Of a stretch of DNA of 64,000 bases, positions 52,401-61,400 are shown piece by piece. Position 1 is the stretch's first letter. Every line of letters starts with the position of its first letter. The DNA is taken from contig JAFWDQ010000020.1 in NCBI GenBank assembly GCA_017516065.1, forward strand, positions 21,600 through 85,599. The letters run 5' to 3'. A program made the position numbers and the translations under genes. The notes under the pieces were generated by a model, which was not told the origin of the DNA, searched no databases, and worked only from the letters and a program-made list of their open reading frames with translations. This DNA is from Oscillospiraceae bacterium. GTDB taxonomy: Bacteria > Bacillota > Clostridia > Oscillospirales > Oscillospiraceae.

Positions 52401-54813
52401 GACGATGGACGGCGCCGTCGGCACGGAGCTGGATGGTATCGACCTGAGCGTCGTTCGCAGCAACACCGACGAGGCCGTGGGCGTCTATGACGACGTTCTG
52501 AGCATTCAGGCTACAAAGGAAACTCTGGAAACCACCTATCCGAACTACACGTTCACGATCACCCCGGCAGACTTCACGATCTACGGTGTTGTGTCCTATG
52601 TGTACACCGATCCCGTTCCCGATGACGCCCCTGAGGCGCCCGCAGCGGTCGGTTATGTCAAGGACGAGACCGTCACCGTTGCCGACGACGACGCATTCAC
52701 GGCTACCGGCTATACGTTCAGCGGCTGGACCACAGCCGACGCTGACGTGGCGGAGGACGGCACCTTCACGATGCCTCTGAGCAACGTAACGTTCACCGGC
52801 AGCTTTACGATCAACACATACACGGTGACGTACATTGTTGACGGCACGCAGTACGGCGAGGTTGAGAGCTATGAGTACGGCGCGGCGGTGACGGCGAGAG
52901 CGGAGCCGACGAAGGAAGGCTATACGTTCAGCGGCTGGAGTGAGATTCCGGCAACGATGCCCGCCGAGAACGTGACGGTCACCGGCAGCTTTACGATCAA
53001 CACATACACGGTGACGTACATTGTTGACGGCACGCAGTACGGCGAGGTTGAGAGCTACGAGTACGGCGCGGCGGTGACGGCGCGGACTGAGCCGACGAAG
53101 GAAGGCTATACGTTCAGCGGCTGGAGTGAGATTCCGGCGACGATGCCCGCCGAGAACGTGACGGTCACCGGCAGCTTTACGGCAAATACCTATACAGTAA
53201 AGTTTGACGCCAACGAAGGCGACGGCGAGATGGACGATCAGACCTTTACCTACAACGAGGCACAGGACCTGACAGCCAACGCCTTTACAAGAAAAGGCTG
53301 GGTCTTCGACCATTGGAACACCGAGGCCGACGGGACCGGCACGGACTACGCCGACAAAGAAAACGTCATCAACCTGACTGCGGTTCCCGGCGGCGAGATC
53401 ACGCTGTACGCCCAGTGGGAAGTCGATGTGATCGGTCCGGATACAGACGGCGACGGCGAGCCTGATCCCGACGGCATTCCCGACAAGTATCAGGTGCTGG
53501 TGAAGTATGAAGCCGACGCCAACGGCAGCATCACCGGCGAGACCTTCGAGGTATTCACCGCGGAGAAGGATGCCGATGGCAAGTACGCCGGGACGGTGGA
53601 CGTGACGAGCACGGGCACCACGGCAGAGGCCAACGAGGGCTATGTCCTTGAAAACTGGACGAACGACCAGAACAGCGATACCAGCGACGACGGCGTGTTC
53701 GCGTTCGGCATGGTTGCCGGCGGCGAGACGATCACGATCACCGCGAACTTCGCGGAGGATGTGATCGGTCCGGATACAGACGGCGACGGCGAGCCTGATC
53801 CCGACGGCATCCCCGACAAGTATCAGGTGGTGGTACGGTACACGGTTGTCCACGGCACCTGGAATGACGGGACCGCGACGAAAATCAGCGTTCTCAACAA
53901 GCTGGATGCCGACGGCAACTACGCTGAGGACGGCACTGCGGTCCTGGGTGACGGGATCCCCGACACCGGCAGCGTGAAACCTGACAATAACTACAAGACC
54001 ACCGGCAAATGGGATACGGAGCCGACGGCTGAGACAGTGGTCGGTGAGGACACGACGTACACCTACACGCTGGAAAAGAAAAGCAGCGGCGGAGGCGGCG
54101 GCGGAAGCAATCCCAAGCCGGACAACCCGCCGGCGCCGGACCTGAACACCGAGGACCACTACGCCTATGTGCTCGGTTATCCTGACGGCACCGTGCGCCC
54201 CAACGGCAGCATTACCCGCGCGGAATCCGCGACGGTCATCTATCGTCTGCTGACGGATTCCCGCAGAGACGAGATCCTTACCGCATCCAACAGCTTCAGC
54301 GACGTGACCGTCGATCTGTGGTACAACAAGGCAGTCTCCTCCATGGAGAAAGGCAACTACGTCCTCGGTTATCCCGACGGGACCTTCGGCGGCGACCGGA
54401 GCATCACCCGTGCCGAGTTCTCGGCCATCCTGGTCCGCTTCTTCGGCACCAACGACGCGTCTGCCTCCTTCACCGACGTGGACAGCAGCCACTGGGCCTA
54501 CCGGTATATAGCTACGGCGGCCTCCTACGGCTGGCTGGAGGGTTATCCCGACGGCACCTTCCGTCCGGACCAGCCCATCACCAGGGCCGAGGTCATGACC
54601 CTGATCAACCGTATTCTGAACCGCGGCGTGAATGAGGAGAGCCAGCTGGGCGACTTCACTAACTTCCCGGACAACGTCCAGGGCGCGTGGTACTACTACG
54701 AGATCATCGAGGCGGTCAACGACCATGAGTACACCGGCACGCGTCCCAATGAGAATTGGTCCAGAAACGCGTGCGACCGCGTCTACGACGTCGCGAGATA
54801 CGAGCAGCCGTAA
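46486..54813 (+). CDS. giant secreted SLH-anchored repeat protein
   Basis: A 2775-aa surface protein. Signal peptide MKRRLISLFLALVLIGTLIP (cleavage near AFA-EE), a Ser/Asp/Ala low-complexity stretch (~30-100), then a beta-rich region (DVTVQVDAPEGALPEDTEMVLSEV) and five 12-residue AEEPAPVEEE-type repeats (~248-305). A second such beta region ends near 440. InlB/Listeria-Bacteroides-type repeats (e.g. GYSFDGWYTNSACTVPFDG) are spread over 640-1520; MBG-type modules (ITTGGGSKTYDGDPLTNATATI) over ~1520-2030; a 62-residue tandem repeat at 2106-2229; two DTDGDGEPDPDGIPDKYQ calcium-loop-like motifs (~2320, ~2430); a Gly6 linker; and three SLH domains (~2558-2775, e.g. GYPDGTFGGDRSITRAEFSAILVRFF). Adhesin or S-layer-associated role is inference. 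The start has only GGTGGTG as ribosome site. The 1751-codon minus-strand frame is a shadow. Confidence 0.93.
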   Translation: MKRRLISLFLALVLIGTLIPAGGVAFAEEAPPESVSESASTDSAGTADSGSASSDSDASADTASGDSADSDSAGAETAGPSDADEPQAGEAASESSYPAQNFKDEINDVTVQVDAPEGALPEDTEMVLSEVVDEVAQNAAVAATGDENAEPVAAVAISFFSDGEEVEPQETVEVTMESELFEEEDLSLVEVPDKVEEADVVVDADVNSAAPVDVEEAKVDIDTDAGTVQFESAEPAVYVIVGQGEAAAEEPAPVEEEPVAEEPAPVEEEPAAEEPAPVEEELVAEEPAPVEEELAAEEPAPVEVKLTATAEDGMTVFVTATSDVIPEGSSVTVSVVENTELIAALIGEQLADESKTITNLAAYDVTILDAEGNEIQPEGSVSVLFRNAGVTGDDVKVFHVEGDVDEPEAAKEVDTDLTIGNIQAFTTDGFSIYVVVTGADPDARLTVNFWNLSVSDEDPIAVMSITQNQLATELETNIYDPGVGELSPGEVFKGWTTIENYTPADAEDPMNIDDVRTLITTMLEAGTVEDGDEIDLYALVFESYHVSYLDELRTTIRTDEVLYKAGDAEVPYTVQYTYTPYYVAGSNEDDEDETANFAGWLQLVPEKSPAPVYQNGTEIDLSSDVVLVAEVEYGHWLIFNQNGAGATYTAPLFIETNATPNETGMPTPPTRTGYSFDGWYTNSACTVPFDGDEKIEDSTFVFAKWVEDQETSFTVLVWEESLNGGYDFVKSIKIENAETGANMSEVISGQVGDYTVQVSGEDIFIGLDSADDPEHTANPAFLYKEYEANNGGVVTADGTSVLNIYFERKTYTLKFYYARYTNRWQIARNGDYSWVNTSNNFTPAYIKTGAGALTTGTDTVGDGQGGTFYYAQIQAKYGADISSLWPAYGDFADRTTPNSNAGTNEYLNSWILMPGAKAITGSGGGRTVKGRLSVMDEQVLGDLTKSEGYVIAQYNNQPNEYTYYIYFEAQSGDAHDRQYGGKWYTLHETIPVRSGSDYGSQHAPSYKGYDPAGSENNGVNSRTGREIYYYYDPLSYSILFMDGLYEKGNKDFIQNKSENTLGSVEAPFRSDISGYEDYIVPAWQNERPDYVFLGWFADSECTTPYPFTTTEGDETISATMPEGGVTVYAKWVLKEYMVTLHPNENGDSTFVYINGNKAGHYTRNPDDPETAGSDTFWIDNGEEIGNVGGSRDLYDLMGWFTNSKLTKVWDFDAFEMNDTIVSKYGELYETDGTDSRYDPAYPSTVGEINLYASWRKILDGADGIEVVYTATGKDDDGNVVEGTNAPTDGNKYSDQAQAIAYQAAVAPDGSGLSFQYWVVQTWDESSQTYTDSESSQTVLPGDRYKVDYEDARMVVTEWRNADGDTSATYDPENFNIINKATYTIQLRAHYAAPGNATPTHIHWYDNYTNGPTGILHEDNDLAINQTVEIQDAPTREKYTFLGWAREEEMIDDQTVKYTYPDLTADDLFLTYDSATGNYTYKTNSGTVKTAESVFADEKLPYYGMYAVWAPAYWVEIKGSTVDKPYTGSQQETDDTAYTITYHCGDTVVDAAALETAGITVNVTGSGDNGGTTAPKAVGTNVGTYTTAVTVTLVLNDGSTAVLDETKYTASADVVLHIKKIPMTLTVTDYNAAYDGAAHTVSVSASAGGTAITPTYYYSTVDPESEGFDEENGWSTTAPTWTDVTAAQTVYVMATMPNYEDAYASGTVTITKAPLTITTGGGSKTYDGDPLTNATATISGLVNGETATVTATGSRTDVGSSQNTYSLTWGTAKESNYEITTETLGDLTVNPAVVTVTANDASKTYGENDPTFTASVTGLVGSDTVVYTMTRDSGEDAGTYDITPSGAVTQGNYTVNYAKGVFTINPKAVTLTANSDTTKFYNGSEQTVTGYTSSVEGLTFADTVVASGSGTNVGNYDVTFSGVTVNETTDTTGNYVVTAVVPGTLKINPVAVTITAADASKFYDESDPDFEDATMDGAVGTELDGIDLSVVRSNTDEAVGVYDDVLSIQATKETLETTYPNYTFTITPADFTIYGVVSYVYTDPVPDDAPEAPAAVGYVKDETVTVADDDAFTATGYTFSGWTTADADVAEDGTFTMPLSNVTFTGSFTINTYTVTYIVDGTQYGEVESYEYGAAVTARAEPTKEGYTFSGWSEIPATMPAENVTVTGSFTINTYTVTYIVDGTQYGEVESYEYGAAVTARTEPTKEGYTFSGWSEIPATMPAENVTVTGSFTANTYTVKFDANEGDGEMDDQTFTYNEAQDLTANAFTRKGWVFDHWNTEADGTGTDYADKENVINLTAVPGGEITLYAQWEVDVIGPDTDGDGEPDPDGIPDKYQVLVKYEADANGSITGETFEVFTAEKDADGKYAGTVDVTSTGTTAEANEGYVLENWTNDQNSDTSDDGVFAFGMVAGGETITITANFAEDVIGPDTDGDGEPDPDGIPDKYQVVVRYTVVHGTWNDGTATKISVLNKLDADGNYAEDGTAVLGDGIPDTGSVKPDNNYKTTGKWDTEPTAETVVGEDTTYTYTLEKKSSGGGGGGSNPKPDNPPAPDLNTEDHYAYVLGYPDGTVRPNGSITRAESATVIYRLLTDSRRDEILTASNSFSDVTVDLWYNKAVSSMEKGNYVLGYPDGTFGGDRSITRAEFSAILVRFFGTNDASASFTDVDSSHWAYRYIATAASYGWLEGYPDGTFRPDQPITRAEVMTLINRILNRGVNEESQLGDFTNFPDNVQGAWYYYEIIEAVNDHEYTGTRPNENWSRNACDRVYDVARYEQP
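47227..47400 (+). repeat. 36-bp tandem repeats (Glu-Pro-Ala-Val)
   Basis: Five in-frame units of 36 bp encode AEEPAPVEEEPV-like 12-mers; third-base and a few coding differences separate the units. Such minisatellites can change copy number by slippage. Confidence 0.9.
52801..53172 (+). repeat. 186-bp tandem repeat, two copies
   Basis: Units 52801-52986 and 52987-53172 differ at only a handful of bases and each encodes a 62-residue InlB-type module (TYTVTYIVDGTQYGEVESYE to ENVTVTGSF). A partial, diverged unit flanks it on either side. Confidence 0.92.
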
Positions 54814-54843
54814 CCCCGACCTCCGGAAGGAGAAAAACTGAAA

Positions 54844-54878
54844 AAACGAAGCCCCGCCGACCGGCGGGGCTTCGTTTT
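54844..54878 (+). terminator. intrinsic terminator after first giant gene
   Basis: Stem CGAAGCCCCGCC / GGCGGGGCTTCG with a GACC loop, A-run before and TTTT after; 30 bp after the stop. Confidence 0.9.
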
Positions 54879-54942
54879 GCCGCAGGATCCCGGGGAAGGG
54901 AGAGCAGCTGCGGAGACCGCAGCTGGGAGACGGAGCCGGCGG

Positions 54943-54972
54943 GAACGCACCGGAGGGTGCGTTCTTTTTTTT
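54943..54972 (+). terminator. second terminator, duplicate of the post-rnc hairpin
   Basis: Stem GAACGCACC / GGTGCGTTC, GGAG loop, eight T residues; the stem matches the hairpin at 45903-45932. Region 54814-55471 (658 bp) contains no gene I can support. Confidence 0.9.
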
Positions 54973-55050
54973 GCCTGATTTTTGGCCGACAGATCCGACT
55001 TTCTACGCCCGGCATTTCAGCCCCGCCGGTGCAGCTGCGCCGGAAAGACG

Positions 55051-55285
55051 AAAACAGTATGCATTTGTTGAAACCACGGTTTTTTTAAATCGAGACGTCC
55101 CTCAGGACGGATTTTCCGGAGTATCACGCCGTTTTTTTCGGCTGTATACCGGGCGGCTGCACACAGCGGGGCGCGCGGCGGTGCGGGGGTATGGATAAAC
55201 GACGGATAAAAACGCGTAATTACGAATATAATTCACAACAGGAAGAGGAGAGATTTCGTATGTCGCTGCTTTAGCGTGCTGCTTT
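55051..55285 (+). promoter_or_regulatory. conserved boxes upstream of the second giant gene
   Basis: AAAACAGTATGCATTT (55051-55066) is identical to 46022-46037, and GCTTTAGCGTGCTGCTTT (55268-55285) differs from 46223-46240 by one base. Order and orientation relative to the gene are the same. Confidence 0.6.
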
Positions 55286-55333
55286 CTGTGCTGAAAAATC
55301 AGAAAAAATCTAAATCTTGCGGGACGTTTTAGC

Positions 55334-55364
55334 TTGACAACAGCGCGATTTTTTTGCATAATAC
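55334..55364 (+). promoter_or_regulatory. promoter of the second giant surface-protein gene
   Basis: TTGACA, a 17-bp spacer with a T-run and GCA, CATAAT (overlapping TAATAC). The leader is ~100 nt, and the GGTGGTGT sequence before the start matches the first giant gene. Confidence 0.8.
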
Positions 55365-55471
55365 AAAATGGTAAATTATATAAATTGTTAAAATAACAAC
55401 ACAGTACGAACAATGCCGGAAAATGGCGGCAATCAACCGGAACACGGGACAAAAAATGGTGGTGTATCCTA

Positions 55472-58400
55472 ATGAAAAAACGTATTCTGAGTTTTCTGCT
55501 GGCACTGGTCCTGATCGGGACCCTGATCCCCGCAGGCGGCTTTGCCCTTGCGGAGGAGGCTTCGCCGGCGACAGTCAGCGACGCCGCTGGCTCCGATGCG
55601 TCGGGCGCTGACGCATCGGGCAATGACTCGTCGGGCTCCGACACCGTGAGCTCCGATTCATCGGGCGGCGCTGCGGACTCCGATGCCCCGGGCGCCGAGA
55701 GTGCGGACACGGCACCCGCTGCCGGGGCGGACACCGGTGCGCCTGACGATCAGACGCCTGCGAAGTCTGCCTCCGATGCCGATGAGACCGACGCGGAGTC
55801 TGCCCCGGAGCAGCCCGCGTCGACGGCCGCCGCAGAGGGCGGGGAGGACGCCGACGCGCCCGCCGCCCCGGAACAGCCCGCGGACGACGACGCCGAAAGT
55901 GCCGAGCCCGCGGATGCCGACGCGGAGAGCGCCGACGAGCAGCCGGTCGACGAGCCGGCGGCCGAGGTCGTGCCTGCCGTGCCCGAGCAGACCGCGCCTC
56001 CGGACCTCGAGGCCCGGAGCGAGGCGTCCGCCCAGAAGGATGCGGACAGGAAGGACGGCAAAAGCGTCGAAAACCTGAAGAACGGCGATGCCGACGATGC
56101 TGCGTCCGCCGAAGAGGCGGAGGATGCGGAGGACATTCCGGAGCCTGCCGACGCGGAGGAGGAAATCGCCGTTCCGGAACCCGTTCCAGTTGCCGAGGCC
56201 TGGCCGGCCCAGCACTTCGTCATGGAGACGGAGACCCTCACCGTATACGTGGAGGCGGAGAAGGACACCTTCCCCGCCGGCACCGCCATGGAGTGCACCC
56301 CCATCCGTGAGCAGGCGGTCCTGGACAACGTCCGCGCCGCCGTGGAGGAGGCCGTGGAGACCGACGCCTTCTCCTTCACCGCCGTGGACATCACCTTCTA
56401 CGATGCCGACGGCAACGAGATCGAGCCTCTGCAGCCCATCCAGGTGACCATGCGCTCTCATGAGATTGCCCGGATCGAGGAGCCCGTGCTGGTCCACGTG
56501 GAGGACGTGACCGAGGAAGTCCGGGGCGAACCTTCCACCAAGGACACCCCGGAGAGCGAGAAGGAATACAGAGCGGAGATCATGGAGCAGGAGAAGGACA
56601 CCGCGCCCAACGAGATCGTCTTCCAGTCCGACGCCTTCTCCATCTATGTCATCGTGGAAACCGGCGACGACGCCCGTCTCACCCTCAATTTCTACGTCGG
56701 TACGGAGCTGCTTACCAGCGTAGCCATCAAGAAGAACGACATTCCCCTGGAATCCGACCCCATCACGCGTCTCATCATCGACCCCAGCGTGGGCCGGATG
56801 AACGACGGCACCCTGTTCCGGGGCTGGACCACGGACAATCCCTACACCACCGCCTCCACCCGCCTGACCATCGATCAGGTCCGCGCCGCCGCCCAGGCGG
56901 CTCTGAACGCCGGGGTCGCCGACGGAACGACGGTGAACTACTACGCCGCCCGCTTCCAGTCCCACACCGTCACCTACCTGGATGAGCGTGGGACCGTCCT
57001 CGGCACCGGGGAGGCCCTGTACGTCCCGGGCGCCACCCAGGCCGATTACACCGTGAGCATGTCCTATACCCCGCCGACGCAGGCGCAGAACTTCAAGGGC
57101 TGGATCGTCGCCGACGGCGGCGGCAATATCACCAGCGCCCCCCCGGCGGACGGCGTCTATCCCAACGGCACGGTTATCACGCTCAAGGGCGACGTGACCC
57201 TCTCCGTCAGCGCCCCCGAGGGCCACTGGCTCGTCTTTGACGAGAACGGCAAGGGCGCCACCTACAACGCCCCCCAGTTCCTGGAGGCCGGCCAGACGCC
57301 CACCAGACCGAACGATTCCGACATGCGCCGCTCCGGCTACACCTTCGGCGGCTGGTATGCCACCAAGGCCATCGCGGACGACCTGAACAGCTCCGAGGAG
57401 CAGTACGACTTCACCGCGACCCTGGACGACCTCCAGGAGGCCTCCGTCACCGTCTACGCCCGGTGGATCCCCAACACCACCGCCGGCTATACCGTCATCG
57501 TCTGGAAGCAGAGCGTGGCGGGCGTTGACGATCAGGGGAACAAGGCCTATGACTTCGTCGAGGCGGTCCCCGTCGCCAACGCCGCCGTGGGCACCGTGCC
57601 CAACGCCGTGAATGCCAACACCGGCCGCGTGACCGGCGGCACCTATAACGGTGAGACCGGCTTCCACTATGCCGGCACCGACCAGGCCTCCAAGACCGTC
57701 ACCACTGAGGGCAACACCGTGGTCAACGTGTACTGGGACCGCAACGAGATCACGTTCAACTTCTATACGTATACGTATGGGTATACGTATTCCCCCACCA
57801 CTTCGACCACCGGTACTCTGTACGGTTTGGTTGACGGCGAGTATGTGCGGCTTACTATCACCACTGGTGCACCGTACGTTTACGGAACCGACCAAACGCC
57901 TTACACCGGGGAGTATTACTATCGAAGTACAGCTGGTACTTCTACCCCGCAATATGGTGTCGTAGATGGTGCTGTGGTTCAGCTTTCGAGAACCGGCGGC
58001 AATTGGTACTATAATGGCAGCCGTTATAATGGCACCAGATATTATCGCCAGAACACACCGTATGGCGCTAACTATACTAATTATGGTTTTGTCAATGGTG
58101 CAATGGTACAGTTATCGCCGAGCATTACGATCACTACACAGGATGGAACACCTTATACCGGCACCCGCTATACCCGCAGCAGCACCCAGAGCAATAGCTG
58201 GAAAATTGCTCAGACCATGACAGGCCTGTACGGCTCCACCCTGGAGGCAAACGGCTATACCTGGCCCAAGGAGTACGACTGGTATGATACATATTCCGGC
58301 GGCACCGCTTCAGGAGGGCGTACCACCTTCCTGGATGCGTTCATCATCCCCAACGGAGCTAATTCTGAGGACTTCTATGGGAGAACGGCAGTAACCGGCA

Positions 58401-61400
58401 ATTCGAAAGTAGAGTTTTATAAGCAGTCAGCGGACGGGACAGGTTATGAACTGGCAAATGATGTTTCCACCAACAGTAACAATGTCTCCTTCAGCATATC
58501 TGATAAGTACGCTGGATTTAAGGCGGATCATTATACGCTTAACGGAAACACGGTTCAGCTTGGAGAGAAGGACAGCAACGGATACTATGCGACAGGAGTG
58601 GGTTATGGGGGCACCACGCTTCGCATCTACTATAATCGTCTGAACTATTCCATCACCTTCCTCAACGGCTCCTACTACGACGGCAACGACAACCTGCAGA
58701 CCACCGCGCCCTCCACCGATCTCGGAGGCGCGGAGGGGATCAGCTACGGCGCGGATATCTCCTCCTACGGCCCCGGCGGCGCCAACTACTTCGTTCCCGA
58801 CAAGATCGACGAGGGCTATACCTTTGCCGGCTGGTACGTGGACAGCGCCTGCACCCAGCCCTACACCTTCGGCGCCATGCCGGAGGGCGGCGTCACCCTC
58901 TTTGCCAAGTGGATCCAGACCCAGTACCGTGTGTTCCTGCACCCCAACGCCGGCACGGATCCCACGCTGAACTGGGGCTCCACAAGTCAGGGTATGAACT
59001 TCCGTGTCAGCAGCGGCGACAAGGTCAGCACCCCCACCGGCACGAGAAGCGGCTATAACTTCGTGGGCTGGTACACGGACCCGGATTTCACCGAGCCCTT
59101 CAACGGCGATACCTTCGTCGCCAACGACGACAATATCATCGCACACTATGACAAGAACACCGACTTGACCGATAAGATGGACAAGTGGGGAAGTGTTTCG
59201 GCCGACCCAAGTACAGGACATGATGGACCGTGGAACTCCGATCTCACCGGCTACAACGGCGGCGACCGCTTCTGGATCACCGCGAAGCTGGACCTGTACG
59301 CCAAGTGGAGCGTCAAGCTGGACGGCGCGGAAGGCATCTTCGTCCAGTACGATCCCAATAACGGGGGCGCCGTCGTTCCCGCCGCCGGCCTGTACGCCGA
59401 CCAGGGCAGGGTCTTTGCCGCTCCGGCCCCCGCCGTTCCCGCGGGCAGCCCGGAAGGCACGGCCTTCCTGTACTGGGTCGTCCAGAGATGGGACGGAAGC
59501 GCGTTCGTGGACACGGATATCCGCGTGCCCGCCGGCGCCGCCTTCGCCGTCAGCGCGGCATACGCCAGGGCGGACGTGCAGACCCCCGGTCTGCAGCCTT
59601 CGGACCCCGCCTACAGATGCGACTACACCGTGCAGCTGAAGGCGGTGTACGGCGTCCCGTCTGAGGTGGAGCCGGAGAAGACCACCACCATCACCTACAA
59701 GGCCAACTATGAGGGCGGTGCGGCGGATATTACCGATACCCTCAAGGTGAACGAGACCATGACAGCCCGTCCCGCCAGCACCTTCAACCGTCCGGGCTGG
59801 ACCTTCACCGGCTGGAACACCAAGGCCGACGGCACCGGCCTTGCCATTGAAGCGGGTGCGCAGATCTCCGCGGACCTGCTGACCCGGACGGACAACGGCA
59901 CCGACAATATCCTGTACGCTCAGTGGGAAGTGGCGGTCACCGCCACCGTCACCGTCACCGCCGCCGACCCTGTGACCTACGACGGACAGTCCCACACGAA
60001 CAGCAGCTACACGGTTTCCTATCACGTGGGCACGGATGAATTTGCCACGGCGGCGGCGCTTCACGCGGCCTATCCCGCCATCACCGCCGCGGAGACGGTC
60101 ACAGCGGCCACAGGCACCGACGCGGGCACCTACAACGGCTCCGTGACGGTCACCCTGAGCTCCGGCGATGAACACTATATCGTCGATCCCGACTCCGAGT
60201 CCCAGACGGAGACCATCACCCTGACCATCAGCCAGGCGCCGCTGACGGTGACCACCGGCGGCGGCACCAAGGAGTACGACGGCCAGCCGCTGACCAACGG
60301 CACGGCGACCGTCACCGGCCTCGTCAGCGGCGAGACCGCCACCGCCACCGCCACCGGCAGCCAGACGGAGGTCGGCAGCAGCGACAATACATACAGCATC
60401 GCATGGGGCACCGCCAAGCAGGGCAACTATGCGGTCACGACGGAAAATCTCGGCACCCTGACGGTGACGGAGAATACCCAGCCGCTGAGCGTGGCATCTG
60501 AGGACGGGACCTGGACGTATGACGGCCAGGCCCATGCGAAGCATGCGTATACGGTCACCTTCGGCAGCGAGACCTACACGGTCACCATCCCGGAGGGCGC
60601 GACGAGCGGCACCGCCACCCTGAGCACCGGCGACGTGGTGACGATCTGGCCCGACGCGGACGCCACTGTGACAGACGTGGCGGATACCGATGAGGAGAAC
60701 AACACCTTCGACTGGGATATTGATAACGATAGCTACTATAACCCCACCAGTGTCACCACTGAATTCGGCACCCTGACCATCGAGCCCGCGCCGCTGACGA
60801 TCACCACCGGCGGCGGCAGCAAGACCTTTGACGGCACCCCCCTGACCAACGCCACGGCGACCATCGAAGGTCTCCAGAACGGCGAGACCGCCACCGTCAC
60901 CGCCACCGGCAGTCAGACTGACGTGGGCAGCAGCCCGAACGGCTATACGATCACCTGGGGCACCACCACCAAGGAGGACAACTATACGATCCCGGAGGAG
61001 AACGTGACCCTCGGTACCCTGACGGTGACCAAGGCGCCCGTGACTGTTACCCTGACCGGCAACACTGAGACCGTCACCTATAATGGCGGGGAACAGACCT
61101 TCGGCACCTATACTGTCAACATTGACGATCCGAGCCACACCTCCACGCACGACATCTATGAGCTGGCCGAAGAGATGCCCAAAGCCAGAGGAACTGACGC
61201 GGGCACTTACCCGATGGGCCTTGACGCGAGCTGCATCCGGGCCAGCGCCAGCGCGACCAACTACGATATCTCATTCGTCGTGGTCGACGGCAGCCTGACG
61301 ATCGAGAAGGCCGACCTGACGATCACGGCGAAGCCTCAGACCTACACCTACAACGGCTCCGAGCAGGGCCCGGCGGGCACATACACGACGGGCTTCGACA

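Noticed and set aside
49471..54726. Minus-strand open frame of 1751 codons across the first giant gene
   Set aside because: Antisense shadow of repeat DNA; no ribosome site or recognisable domain, while the plus frame is clearly coding. The same applies to the long minus frames at 46660-49446, 55658-57952, 58427-61150 and 61271-63691.
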